Positions 9,448 through 18,062 of a DNA stretch of 64,000 bases are shown piece after piece (position 1 is the stretch's first letter; every line of letters starts with the position of its first letter). Made by a program: the position numbers and the translations under genes. The notes below the pieces were generated by a model that saw only the letters and a list, made by a program, of their open reading frames with translations, was not told where the DNA came from and made no database searches. The stretch comes from an uncultured Pseudomonadota bacterium. Its GTDB lineage: Bacteria > Bdellovibrionota_C > UBA2361 > CALMIO01. The stretch lies in contig CALMIO010000003.1 in assembly GCA_937864035.1 (NCBI GenBank), positions 292,329 through 356,328 of the forward strand. The letters run 5' to 3'.

Positions 9448-11412
9448 TTAATAACTGTCACTAACGCCACCGGCTGGATTCGGACAAACACTATGAAGCC
9501 GTGGATAACCCTTTGATTCGCCAAGCGCCATATCTCGCAACCTTAAAGCTCGAGCCTTGAAGACGCGTGGTTTACCAACGCCGTTTCTATCTCCTAACCT
9601 AGCGACCTCACTCAGCACCTCAATCACAAGATTATAAAGCTCTCGAGAATCAGTGTCGTAAGCGTCAAGTTTAGGACCACTATCGGTCATAATGCAGGTT
9701 GATTCAACCGGACAGATAGTCGTAATTCTAGCCAGAGACCAAGTAGTCTCCCACGCTCTCGTATAAGCATTTTTTGCTCTAGCTAAAACTTTCTTTACAA
9801 AACGTTCAGCCCTATCATTACCAAACCTTCTTAGTAGGCGATTAGCTAAACTTTTTACTAATTTTTCCTGATCGGCGGCAACTGAATCTAGTCTAAATTG
9901 ACGCTCCAATTGATCAATATCACTACACTTATTATTAGAACCATCCGGACAAAGCTCGGTATTTGCAGAAGCTGTTGCCTTGCGCGTATAAAGATACCAA
10001 GTGACGTCTTCAGTGTTTTTAGCTGAAAGCGTGAAAGCATTTCCTATCGTTCCAGCCAAAAACTCTTTAGGTTGACCACGATCGGCTGGGGCAGGATCAA
10101 CATAATTTAGCTCCCCACCGGGCGGCACTACTACAGTATGGCTATTATCATTTCTATACCCAAAACGGGCTGAATACTGAGAGTTACTTACAGAGCTTAA
10201 ACAAACAAACGGGGTTAAATCTTTGCAACGCTCAATAAACGAACTATCACGATCAACAACTAACTCACTCGCAGGCAAATTCGGAACAACTACCCGCCAA
10301 GTGGTAACTTTATCAACTAACTTCACAACAAATTGTTGCAAATGTTGCCCAGGCAAAAAGTTCGTGGTTTGTCCACGATTAACCGGCTCAGGGTTGAAAG
10401 CATTATTAGATCCCACCGGCACATTGACCGCTTGAGAGGAGGAATTAATGTAACCAAAGTGACCATACTTATTGCCGCCAGACTCGACAATGCACACCTT
10501 CAAAGCCAATGGAGAAGTCGGAACAGTTGTCGCCGTTGCTGTTGCTGTAGCCGTGGCTGTAGCGGTTGCGGTAGCCGTCGGAGTAACAGTCGGGGTAAGT
10601 GTCGGTAAATTTGTTGGTGTAAATGTAGGAGTTGCTGTGCTGGTCGCCGTAGCTGTTGGTGTAAAAGTTGGAGTAAAAGTCGGCGTAGGTGTTGAAGTCC
10701 TAGTTGCCGTAGCTGTCGGTGTCGGCGTTGGATCACAGGTGTCGGCAAAACCAAGTGTCAGATCGTGCGCATTACCAACCTGACCGGGAAGATCTGAAAT
10801 AGTCATTCGTATAGCGCCGGTATTTGTAAAGCTAGCCGCTCCAGCAGGACCGCTTGTGGTCATATTAGCAAAGCTCAAAGTAACGAGCCCGGTGCCGCTG
10901 ATATAAGCTTGGTTAATATCTACAAATCCCTCCGACCAACGATTCTCTTGGCCTTGCTCCCAGACACGAACGGTGATCCGAATAGGAATTTGATTGGCGT
11001 AATCAAAAAACAACTTAAAAACAAATCGATTATTGCAGTCTCTTAAATTAACTCCGCCCAAACCAGAATAATTAATCGACCGATTTACCCCCGGAGTCCC
11101 ATCATAAATATATTCAGCACGACCAGTCGTTGAAACATCCTCGGCATAAGCAAGCAAACCAGGCATATCGCCCACACCCGGAAGAGTTTCAGCAATAACA
11201 GATTGCGTGTTGGCTAAATTAGTCACTCTAACCCAACGACGACCGCCAATAGAGCCGGCATTTGCTATATTAGATTCAGCAAAAAAACCATTTGAGGCAT
11301 TGGCTTCCAAATATTGTGCCCCAAGATAATTATCGATCGGCACGCTATGGGCAGAGGGCAAAATTACGAACAAAGAAAGCAAAACAGTTAAAGCTATATT
11401 TTTGATATTCAT
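9448..11412 (-). CDS. Secreted Thr/Pro-repeat protein with duplicated C-terminal modules (paralogue 2)
   Basis: A 654-residue protein, tandem paralogue of the gene at 7003-9189. It has a signal peptide (1-23, ending SAHS), then the same N-terminal domain of about 210 residues (starting [15 protein letters not shown]), a shorter TP/AT linker (about 232-300), and two modules: [16 protein letters not shown]... and [16 protein letters not shown]..., each with DRGQ or NRGQ, F.pG and a tryptophan. A basic helical C-terminal region ends in a Cys-containing tail. The N-terminal domains are far more alike than the linkers or tails, showing duplication followed by faster change in the C-terminal part. 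Expected to be secreted; role unknown. Confidence 0.7.
   Translation of the reverse strand: MNIKNIALTVLLSLFVILPSAHSVPIDNYLGAQYLEANASNGFFAESNIANAGSIGGRRWVRVTNLANTQSVIAETLPGVGDMPGLLAYAEDVSTTGRAEYIYDGTPGVNRSINYSGLGGVNLRDCNNRFVFKLFFDYANQIPIRITVRVWEQGQENRWSEGFVDINQAYISGTGLVTLSFANMTTSGPAGAASFTNTGAIRMTISDLPGQVGNAHDLTLGFADTCDPTPTPTATATRTSTPTPTFTPTFTPTATATSTATPTFTPTNLPTLTPTVTPTATATATATATATATATTVPTSPLALKVCIVESGGNKYGHFGYINSSSQAVNVPVGSNNAFNPEPVNRGQTTNFLPGQHLQQFVVKLVDKVTTWRVVVPNLPASELVVDRDSSFIERCKDLTPFVCLSSVSNSQYSARFGYRNDNSHTVVVPPGGELNYVDPAPADRGQPKEFLAGTIGNAFTLSAKNTEDVTWYLYTRKATASANTELCPDGSNNKCSDIDQLERQFRLDSVAADQEKLVKSLANRLLRRFGNDRAERFVKKVLARAKNAYTRAWETTWSLARITTICPVESTCIMTDSGPKLDAYDTDSRELYNLVIEVLSEVARLGDRNGVGKPRVFKARALRLRDMALGESKGYPRLHSVCPNPAGGVSDSY
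10520..10735. repeat. Short-period repeat encoding the TP/AT linker of paralogue 2
   Basis: Imperfect 6-base units (GCCGTT, GCTGTA, GTCGGT) on the plus strand encode alternating Thr-Ala and Thr-Pro on the minus strand. It is about half the length of the matching tract in the first paralogue. Confidence 0.7.
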
Positions 11413-11494
11413 TTCAGTACAACTAAAAGCTTTGATGAAAGCTAAACTACAAAAAATTACGGGTATAGGAACACTGTTAAGATCAGAGTAAAAC

Positions 11495-12361
11495 CTAGTT
11501 TTGATCCACTATAGTTTTACCACAAAAAAAAAGATAAGCAAGCGTCAAGCACCCGCCAAAAACAATCGCCATTAAAATCGGGGGTTGTACTAGGAGAATA
11601 TAGCGATCCGGGATGCCTCCTAAAAGACGGACTTCTGGATCTAAGTATATGAAAAACTTTGATGTTTTTAAGGAAATAATCCAAGCAGAGTGCAACCCGA
11701 TTGAAACCCATAATGAATTAGAGTAAGCAAAAATAATCGCCAAAAAACAACCAGCTACAAACAAAGTGAAAAAGCCGAGAAACATCTCACCAATAAAAAG
11801 ATTAACAAAAAGCTCCTCAAGGTAGCGCAACCCTTCAAGCGGAGACTGATTAATCGGCCGAAAACCATACGCAGGTTGCAAAAAATGAAGGATGGAATAA
11901 ATTGCAGAACCAAAAACACAGGCAATAACTAACCCGAATCTTACTCGAAGCAAGCTAAACAAAATACCTCGAAAAAAAACTTCCTCAATGAAACTGACAA
12001 TTAAAGCAGCGGCAACCGTTTTGAAAACAAATCGGGCACTAATTGAAAATTGATTGCTTTGGAAAACAATCTGCTCATTAAATAAAAATGGATAGATTAT
12101 AACGCACCCTAAAGCGCCACAAATAAATCCTTTCCAAAAAATTCGCGAATTTTTAAGCCATCTTTTGTCAAAATCAAGTCGGATCTTTTTCCAAAAAACC
12201 AATAACGCTAATAAAACAAAGACCACCACCACCCGATCAAACACTCGTGAATAAGGATAGCTAAAACCATCGATCCAAGATATTAGAAAGAAAAAAATAG
12301 CTGGTGAAACCAGCGCGCTCAAAAAAATCGCGCCGCCAATAACTAAAATTAAATTTCGCAT
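11495..12361 (-). CDS. CPBP-family intramembrane metalloprotease
   Basis: A 288-residue polytopic membrane protein with about eight hydrophobic segments. The CPBP (CAAX protease / bacteriocin-processing, Abi) motifs are present: EEVFFRG (Glu126, Glu127, Arg131), a His after a hydrophobic helix (ILHF, His159) and a second His in IGLHSAW (His224). These are the expected zinc and catalytic residues, so the enzyme should be active. Substrates of bacterial CPBP proteins are mostly unknown. It is the last gene of a probable three-gene operon with DUF2304 and GT2 genes, only 5 bases after DUF2304, which hints at a role with envelope glycan or lipid-linked sugar metabolism. Confidence 0.8.
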   Translation of the reverse strand: MRNLILVIGGAIFLSALVSPAIFFFLISWIDGFSYPYSRVFDRVVVVFVLLALLVFWKKIRLDFDKRWLKNSRIFWKGFICGALGCVIIYPFLFNEQIVFQSNQFSISARFVFKTVAAALIVSFIEEVFFRGILFSLLRVRFGLVIACVFGSAIYSILHFLQPAYGFRPINQSPLEGLRYLEELFVNLFIGEMFLGFFTLFVAGCFLAIIFAYSNSLWVSIGLHSAWIISLKTSKFFIYLDPEVRLLGGIPDRYILLVQPPILMAIVFGGCLTLAYLFFCGKTIVDQN

Positions 12362-12366
12362 TTAAT

Positions 12367-12726
12367 TTATTCTTGAAAATTATTTTTTTTATTTATAACA
12401 GCGCTCGGCAGTCTGGCAAAACGAATCGCCAAGGCTCGAATAAGTTCGGTTTGCGACTGTTGAATAGAGGAAATTTTCGAATAAATAGCTATAAAAATAT
12501 GTAGCGTCAAAACTATAAAAAGATAAAATATCAAGTCTGTGCCGCGCCCAACTCCGATAAAGTTGGCTATTTTACCCGTCAAATCTGGCGCCAAAACAAA
12601 AACAACGCCTGCCGCCACTAAAGAAAGCGCTATTAAACGATCAAAAAGAACCGTGCGGAAAAAATTCAAATACAAAACGAAAGCCCCCAATAAACCGACA
12701 ATTAAAAGTATTTGAATTAAACTCAT
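12367..12726 (-). CDS. DUF2304 membrane protein
   Basis: A 119-residue protein with three hydrophobic segments (about 3-20, 32-47, 65-84) and the DUF2304 hallmark GVGRGTDLIFYL, followed by a charged C-terminal helix. DUF2304 proteins usually sit next to family-2 glycosyltransferases of the dolichyl-phosphate-sugar type and are thought to be their membrane partners. That neighbour is present here at 12806-13498, supporting the call. Confidence 0.8.
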   Translation of the reverse strand: MSLIQILLIVGLLGAFVLYLNFFRTVLFDRLIALSLVAAGVVFVLAPDLTGKIANFIGVGRGTDLIFYLFIVLTLHIFIAIYSKISSIQQSQTELIRALAIRFARLPSAVINKKNNFQE

Positions 12727-12805
12727 AAAAAAATTTTGCTAATAAAAAACTATAGTTTCACTTTGGAACGATCTCAAACAAATCGGCAAAACACCCATTT
12801 AAAAA

Positions 12806-13498
12806 TTATCGCCAAAGCCGCTCGGTTAAACTCTCCCATAAGATGCTGATAGCATTGCTCATCTTTTGCCCTTTTTGCAAAGAATAATCGGTATAACGAA
12901 TTTTCACCGGCACCTCCATATAGCGCAAACCAGTTTTCCCAATTTGTGTCAGTAGCTGACTAGCATGCGCCATCCGATTTTGAGTTATCTTAATCTTCTG
13001 CGCCGCAACATCCGTCAACGCCCGCAAACCATTATGAGTGTCGGTTATTTTAAGTCCAGTTGTTAAGCGGGTAAAGAAAGTCGCCAATCGCAATAATTTT
13101 AAGCGCGACAAAGGAATATTCAAAGCTTCGCCGCCAGCTAGAAAACGAGAACCAAGCGTAATATCACACTCGCCAGCAAGCAATGGAGCAAGCAAACGAT
13201 CGACCGATTCCCGAGTGTGTTGTCCATCAGAATCAAAAGTAACCAAGTATTTTGCTCCTCGCGAAAGAGCAAAATCAATTCCAGTTTGCAAAGAGGCGCC
13301 CTGCCCTAAATTGACAAGATGCCTTAGCAAATAAAGAGAATCAAATTTTTCACAAACTTCGTACGTTCCGTCTCGAGAAGCATCATCAACCACAACCACG
13401 GAGTAATCACTGCGATCAAAAGAGCTTAAAACATCGGCAATCGCCAAAGCTTCGTTGTAGGCTGGGATGATTATCCAAATAGAAGAATCTAGCTTCAA
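12806..13498 (-). CDS. Family 2 glycosyltransferase (polyprenyl-phosphate sugar transferase-like)
   Basis: A 230-residue GT-A-fold enzyme. The N-terminal IIIPAYNEA and VVVVDDASRDGT are the usual nucleotide-sugar motifs; the metal-binding DxD is Asp89-Ser-Asp91 in FDSDGQH; an NLGQGASLQ loop follows the second motif, as in DPM1-like enzymes. There is no C-terminal membrane segment, so it resembles the soluble DPM1 type, with DUF2304 probably giving the membrane link. It should transfer a sugar from an NDP-sugar to undecaprenyl phosphate; which sugar is unknown. The start is a TTG at 13498; no better ATG lies upstream. Confidence 0.85.
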   Translation of the reverse strand: MKLDSSIWIIIPAYNEALAIADVLSSFDRSDYSVVVVDDASRDGTYEVCEKFDSLYLLRHLVNLGQGASLQTGIDFALSRGAKYLVTFDSDGQHTRESVDRLLAPLLAGECDITLGSRFLAGGEALNIPLSRLKLLRLATFFTRLTTGLKITDTHNGLRALTDVAAQKIKITQNRMAHASQLLTQIGKTGLRYMEVPVKIRYTDYSLQKGQKMSNAISILWESLTERLWR

Positions 13499-13522
13499 GA
13501 GAAAAATATCTATTAAAAAATT

Positions 13523-13942
13523 TTAGTGCACTAGATGCGGACAAAGGAGCTTAAAACGAGGAATTTCAACTAAAAATTTACTGCCATCCGATTTTACAAA
13601 TGTGTAATGACCGCTCATCGAACCAACAGGATCGCGAATAATTGTACTACTTTCATAGCGAAAAATTTCCCTAGGCTTAATAGTTGGTTGCATGCCGATT
13701 ACTCCCGGGCCAGAGACTTCCGTTATTTTAATCCCATTTGAAAAAACCAGCCAATCGCGCGAAACCAACTGAGCGCTTTCCGAGCCAATATTTTCAATTG
13801 TCACCAAATAGCTAAAAGTAAATACGTTATTCTCTTCGTTTGAATTACGGGGATCATATCTGGGGACTACTGACACCCTAAAACCCGAAGAAACAGCCGA
13901 ATAACTATTAGTTGAATCGCCAATGGCATTATCTAGCCGCAT
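13523..13942 (-). CDS. apaG: ApaG domain protein
   Basis: A 139-residue protein from ATG 13942; an upstream TTG at 13999 would add 19 residues outside the family length (about 125). The fold is the all-beta ApaG/DUF525 domain: FTFSYLVTIENIGSESAQLVSRDW, then the signature GPGVIGMQPTIKPREIFRYES and PVGSMSGHYTF. ApaG is associated with metal tolerance and is found as a stand-alone protein or fused to F-box proteins; its biochemical role remains unclear. It lies between GT2 and the kinase gene on the same strand. Confidence 0.9.
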   Translation of the reverse strand: MRLDNAIGDSTNSYSAVSSGFRVSVVPRYDPRNSNEENNVFTFSYLVTIENIGSESAQLVSRDWLVFSNGIKITEVSGPGVIGMQPTIKPREIFRYESSTIIRDPVGSMSGHYTFVKSDGSKFLVEIPRFKLLCPHLVH

Positions 13943-14053
13943 ATTGATCTTAGAATACAAAAAGCCGTGGTTTTTAGAAAGTACCAACTCTATCGGCAAT
14001 TATCGCCAACCGCAACCTTGCCAACTAACCCGTTGTCAGGATAATTCAATTTC

Positions 14054-14977
14054 TTAAATAGCTCGTTTAGCGGCCATGCTCGGCAATTGTTTCTCCGCTC
14101 GCAAAGATACTTGATCAATCTCTCCAAAACCGAGCTTGACATTAAGAGCGTTAAGAGCCTCAACTACGGCAACACTACTTTGATAACGCGCATCAGGAGC
14201 CCGGGCGATACACTTTAAAACAAAAGTATCAATTTCTGCGGGCAACGCAATGTTGTAAGTTGAAGGTTTTGGGGGATCGTCTTTTACTTTGGCGGTCAAA
14301 TTATCAAGCAGGTGTTTATTTTCAAAGGGAAAGCGCCCCGTAAAAAGTTGAAAGGCCGTTACTCCAAGAGAATAAATATCTCCGGTGATATCGCTTTTGC
14401 CTAAAGCCACGTATTCAGGGCTTACATAATTGACACTGCCAACTATTCGCTGATCATAACTTTGATCGGGCTCGGTAAATCGAATAGCTATATTAAAATC
14501 GCTAATAACTACACGGTCATTGGCGGATATTAAAATATTATCAGGCTTAATATCGCGATGCAAAACGCCTCGATCGTGAATAGCGGCCAAACCGGAAGCA
14601 ACTTGATAGAGAATATTAAGCCAGCGCCGCAAAGAGCGAGGCGCGATATTTTCAGACAAAGATCCTCTCTCGGCGTACTCCATCGCATAGGCAAGAATCG
14701 GAAAACCCGTCGCCGGAAATGTTTCCGATACTTTCATAACGTTTAGGTGATCAATCTCGCGCAAAATCACGATCTCATGATTCAAACGATGAACGGCCGC
14801 TAGATCACTATCGATCTCTCTGGCGCGCTTTATAACAACTCTTCTATCAAGATTAGTCGAATCAACGCACAAAAAGAGATCATAGGCTGAATTCTTTTGT
14901 AGCATCGCGATCACTTTGAAGCGATCGTAAAGAATCGTATCCTCGTCAATTCTCAAGATTTTTCCCTCTTTTTTCAT
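14054..14977 (-). CDS. Hanks-type Ser/Thr protein kinase, divergent (no Gly-loop, DFN for DFG)
   Basis: A 307-residue cytoplasmic kinase from ATG 14977; a TTG at 14998 is less likely. Catalytic Lys50 (VVIK), the alpha-C Glu68 (NHEIVIL), the catalytic loop HRDIKPDN (140-147) with Asp141 and Asn147, and the P+1/APE region SPEYV (186-190) with Asp200 are all present. Two departures stand out: the ATP-loop region (LQKNSAYDLFLC) has no GxGxxG, and DFG is DFN (160-162). The metal-binding Asp is kept, so activity is possible. No transmembrane or sensor domain follows the kinase core. It is divergent from the ABC-like membrane protein at 15216; FHA proteins, which read phospho-threonine, lie in the T3SS cluster. 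Confidence 0.88.
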   Translation of the reverse strand: MKKEGKILRIDEDTILYDRFKVIAMLQKNSAYDLFLCVDSTNLDRRVVIKRAREIDSDLAAVHRLNHEIVILREIDHLNVMKVSETFPATGFPILAYAMEYAERGSLSENIAPRSLRRWLNILYQVASGLAAIHDRGVLHRDIKPDNILISANDRVVISDFNIAIRFTEPDQSYDQRIVGSVNYVSPEYVALGKSDITGDIYSLGVTAFQLFTGRFPFENKHLLDNLTAKVKDDPPKPSTYNIALPAEIDTFVLKCIARAPDARYQSSVAVVEALNALNVKLGFGEIDQVSLRAEKQLPSMAAKRAI

Positions 14978-15099
14978 GGTTAATGAACAAGAAACCAACT
15001 ATCAAAGGCAAGGATCTCAATCCCACCAAATCAGACAGCCGTAAGCTCGCTTAGTTAATATTTGTTATGCAAAACTCTAGATTAAAGGTAAAATAACGT

Positions 15100-15105
15100 T
15101 ATAAT
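15100..15105 (+). promoter_or_regulatory. Candidate -10 box for the gene at 15216
   Basis: A perfect TATAAT sits 110 bases upstream of the start in the 238-base divergent gap. No good -35 is seen at the right distance, so this is only a candidate. Confidence 0.35.
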
Positions 15106-15215
15106 GGAGTAATTATTCAATTTTGCCAGAAGAAGTTATAATAGGCAAATGCCCCTATAGATTTTCAAGAAAAATGCCGTATTTGGATTTGTTAGTTGTT
15201 TTTCCTAGGCTTTAA

Positions 15216-16739
15216 ATGATGCGCGGAGTAAAAGAGTTGCATAAACTTCAGCTAAAGCTGGTTTCCGCCAGAGGCGAACTGTTAAATTGCGTCAACTGCT
15301 TTGCCTCGCAAATCTCGGTTCTCAGAGCCGAAATTGCTTCCGACCTAAAACCATACGAAAGGGCTCTCGCTGGCAAGCCGGGCGCCGAGAAATTTATCAT
15401 CGAACTGGATGGAGAACCTTACAAGCCGGAAGAACAAGTTTTGATCGGATTTGGGGAGAATTTTATTGCATCTCAACAAAGCATCGCAGACTATTTAAAA
15501 TCGGCAAACTGTCCAGATGCCGCCATTGAATCTCTTTTAATAACCTTCGGAATTGAACAACGTTCAAACCTGCCATGTGCCAACTTAACGCGCTCCGACG
15601 AACGCAAACTCCGTCTCCTAGCGGCGTCTTATTCAAAACACAAAGTTATAGTTCTTAACGATCCTTTCGAGCCGATTTCAGTGGAGTCAAAGGAAAAATT
15701 CGCCGAGCTCATGCTTAACTCAGTTCGCTCAAGAAATCAAATAATTGTGGTTGTCAATTTAAGTTATAGACCAAGTTGTTGGATTGACGCCAAAGGGATA
15801 ACCCGTATTCAAGTTGGCGAATCACTCCAAAAAACTGTTGGCTTTGGAAGCAATAACGTAGCGTTAAAAGCAATTATTGAAGAAGTTCGGGTAAACGCCC
15901 AAAAAAATAATTTATCACTTGCTACCGAAGAAAAAGATATTAAATCAGCTGATTATGCCGAGCTTAATCCAGAAAATATTGCTCCGCAAAAAACTTCGCC
16001 TTTTGTTTTAGCCGCGCTAGCCGCACTGATTCCATCTTCCAGCAAATTAAGCCAAATATCCATTAAATTAACCTTAACAACCGGCACAGTTATCCTAATC
16101 GGAGTTGGAGGCTTTCTAGCTTATAAAAAATACAGCTTAAATGAAACTCAACCGGTTGCCATTCTTAATCAGAAATTAGATTCATTAGAGAATAAACAAA
16201 TTAGTAATACAGAATTTAATTTGAAAAAAATTGATCAACAACTTCATACTAACGAGTCAAAAGGTAAAAATCAAAAAATTGCAGAGCCTGAAATTGATAA
16301 CAAAAGCATCGCCATCAATAATAAACTAATTCAAACTGAAGAAAAAATAAATTACGTGCTTGATCTTTATCCTATATCCATTAAAGAAGGAGTGATTAAA
16401 ACATTTAACATGCAAGCGATCAACACAAATAACGCGAGCATCAAAACAAATTACACCGAAGAACAACCCAACGTTATCAAGAGCAAAGAAGCTGGAGAAT
16501 TGCTCTTGCTTCTGCAAAGCGCTGATGGTACTGGAGCAGATCTTCCCGATAGCCCTGCTAGATCAGCTAGCAGTAATAACAACTATGAACCACCACCCCC
16601 AAATAACGACCCGCTTCGCCATTTGCCCCCAGATGCGACTGAAGAGGAGAAAAAGCGAGAGATTATCAGACAAAAATTCTTGGAAGCGATTGAAAAAGCA
16701 GCCAGAAAGAAAAGGGAGGAACCTCCCGATCCTCAATAA
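15216..16739 (+). CDS. Degenerate ABC-ATPase-like protein with a transmembrane segment and Pro-rich tail
   Basis: A 507-residue protein. Residues about 55-200 resemble the second half of an ABC ATPase: LTRSDERKLRLLA (124-136) occupies the LSGGQ-helix place, VIVLNDPFEPIS (144-155) the Walker B/D-loop, and NQIIVVVNL (174-182) the H-loop strand, but without a usable Glu or His. No P-loop GxxGxGK is found. One membrane segment follows (about 286-303), then a long Asn/Lys-rich region with coiled-coil character and a Pro-rich, charged end (PPPPNNDP...). The cytoplasmic ABC-like part would face the membrane from inside with a C-terminal extracytoplasmic domain. It is not a normal transporter subunit; function unknown. 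Divergent from the kinase. Confidence 0.5.
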   Translation: MMRGVKELHKLQLKLVSARGELLNCVNCFASQISVLRAEIASDLKPYERALAGKPGAEKFIIELDGEPYKPEEQVLIGFGENFIASQQSIADYLKSANCPDAAIESLLITFGIEQRSNLPCANLTRSDERKLRLLAASYSKHKVIVLNDPFEPISVESKEKFAELMLNSVRSRNQIIVVVNLSYRPSCWIDAKGITRIQVGESLQKTVGFGSNNVALKAIIEEVRVNAQKNNLSLATEEKDIKSADYAELNPENIAPQKTSPFVLAALAALIPSSSKLSQISIKLTLTTGTVILIGVGGFLAYKKYSLNETQPVAILNQKLDSLENKQISNTEFNLKKIDQQLHTNESKGKNQKIAEPEIDNKSIAINNKLIQTEEKINYVLDLYPISIKEGVIKTFNMQAINTNNASIKTNYTEEQPNVIKSKEAGELLLLLQSADGTGADLPDSPARSASSNNNYEPPPPNNDPLRHLPPDATEEEKKREIIRQKFLEAIEKAARKKREEPPDPQ

Positions 16740-16740
16740 A

Positions 16741-17115
16741 TATAGTATTTCTTAAAACTCTTTGCCGAAAAAGAGCAGATAGTATTTGGATATAGTTTTA
16801 GTTTTTTAGAAAGCGCTGTCTGTCGCAAGCCTAATACATCATTCTGGATTTTCGGCTTACGCTCTTTTTGGTACCACTGCTTGCATCACCGTCGATCCAC
16901 TCCCTTATTTATGCCAACTTCATCACAGAAAAAGATCGGTAATAACTTGTTTTTAAGCCTCTCGTTAAAATCTTTCTGTGTAGATACACAAAATTTTGAA
17001 ACTCGAAATTCTTCAAGCGTACAATTAATTTTGTTTATTTGAGCTGTATTACGTGTCACGTAATATATCTGCAGATAGAGATTATTTTGGCAAAAATCTT
17101 TGAAAAATACTACAA
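16741..17115 (-). pseudogene. Decayed transposase-like fragment
   Basis: This gap between convergent genes holds no intact gene. On the minus strand one frame reads continuously apart from one TGA near 16890 and includes LPIFFCDEVGINKGVDRR followed, after the stop, by KQWYQKERKPKIQND. A hydrophobic strand ending in DE-GI with a basic run after it resembles the second catalytic Asp region of IS630/Tc1-type DDE transposases. No start codon, terminal repeats or target duplication are recognised. It is most simply a relic; the family call is tentative. Confidence 0.32.
17047..17065. promoter_or_regulatory. 19-base perfect palindrome (operator-like)
   Basis: TATTACGTG and CACGTAATA are exact reverse complements around one central T. 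The shape is that of a dimeric regulator site, but it lies inside the decayed fragment and downstream of both flanking genes, with no obvious target promoter. Confidence 0.4.
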
Positions 17116-17135
17116 AAACCCTAACAATTTAAAAG

Positions 17136-18005
17136 TTACCTTTTTCTCCGATCGCGCTTTTTTTCTTTTGATTTTATTCCATTTTTCTTCGCCCATTTCC
17201 ATGACTTTTCGGCATGAGCGATAATGATATTTGCCGCTTCTTCCGGAGTATTAACAATATGAATCGGAGCGAAATCTCCCTGACTAATCAAGCCTCGTTT
17301 TAATGGGTAATGTTTGAGCCAGTCAAGTAATCCACCCCAAAATTTTGAGTCAAGTAAAACTAATGGCCTCTGAGAAAGGTGCTTGACTTGCAAAAGTTGC
17401 CAAGAAAAAAAGAGTTCGAGCAAAGTTCCTATACCACCGGGAGTAACAATAATAGAGTGAGAAAGCCTCATAAAATCATCGAGTCGGGAAGAAAATTTAT
17501 AATGATGCCTTTTAATATCTAAATGAAGATTAGGCTCACGCTCAAAACCACCTTCGATTGATATACCAAAAGAGAGCGCCGAAGAAGCTTTTTCACGTTG
17601 ACCTTGCAAAGCTCCCTTATTAGCCGCTTCCATCAAACCCGGCCCTCCCCCTGTCAAAATGTCTATTCCACGCCACGCTAACATCCGAGCAAGTTGAAAG
17701 ACATTAGCATACTCAGGTGTATCATGTTGAATGCGAGCGCTTCCAAAAATACAGGTTCTGTAAAACCTACCATCATCTAGCTGTTGCAACTCTTGCTCAA
17801 TCAAAATCGCCCTTTGATGAAGCGCGCTTAGTCTATGGCTAAGATGATCGCGAATTGCTCCCCTTCCTTTCTTCGGAATAGAAGCGCTCGGTCCATCATC
17901 ATCATCAATCAATTGATATAAAAAAGCATCGCCTATCTTCTGGCTAACCTTTTTGTTTTGAGCGGTTTTTGCTTTAAATTTAAGTGTTTGTTTTTTTGAT
18001 GCCAT
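17136..18005 (-). CDS. LOG-family protein (nucleoside 5'-monophosphate phosphoribohydrolase-like)
   Basis: A 289-residue Rossmann-type protein with the two LOG/TIGR00730 signatures: GGGPGLMEAA (119-128) and PGGIGTLLE (189-197). LOG proteins cleave cytokinin or purine riboside monophosphates to base and ribose 5-phosphate; many bacterial members are described as lysine-decarboxylase-like by mistake. The N-terminal 85 residues are an extra basic, charged extension absent from short LOG proteins and typical of the longer group II type. It lies 58 bases downstream of lgt on the same strand, and is convergent with the ABC-like membrane gene. Cytoplasmic; physiological substrate not evident. Confidence 0.85.
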   Translation of the reverse strand: MASKKQTLKFKAKTAQNKKVSQKIGDAFLYQLIDDDDGPSASIPKKGRGAIRDHLSHRLSALHQRAILIEQELQQLDDGRFYRTCIFGSARIQHDTPEYANVFQLARMLAWRGIDILTGGGPGLMEAANKGALQGQREKASSALSFGISIEGGFEREPNLHLDIKRHHYKFSSRLDDFMRLSHSIIVTPGGIGTLLELFFSWQLLQVKHLSQRPLVLLDSKFWGGLLDWLKHYPLKRGLISQGDFAPIHIVNTPEEAANIIIAHAEKSWKWAKKNGIKSKEKKRDRRKR

Positions 18006-18062
18006 AAATATTTTAAAAGACTATACATTATAGGATAACTATTTAAAAAACACGAGAGCAAC

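Noticed and set aside
10472..10783. Plus-strand Val/Ala-rich frame in paralogue 2
   Set aside because: Same reason: antisense of the low-complexity linker.
17039..17224. 61-codon plus-strand frame
   Set aside because: It covers the palindrome and overlaps the LOG gene end antisense; composition is unlike a protein.
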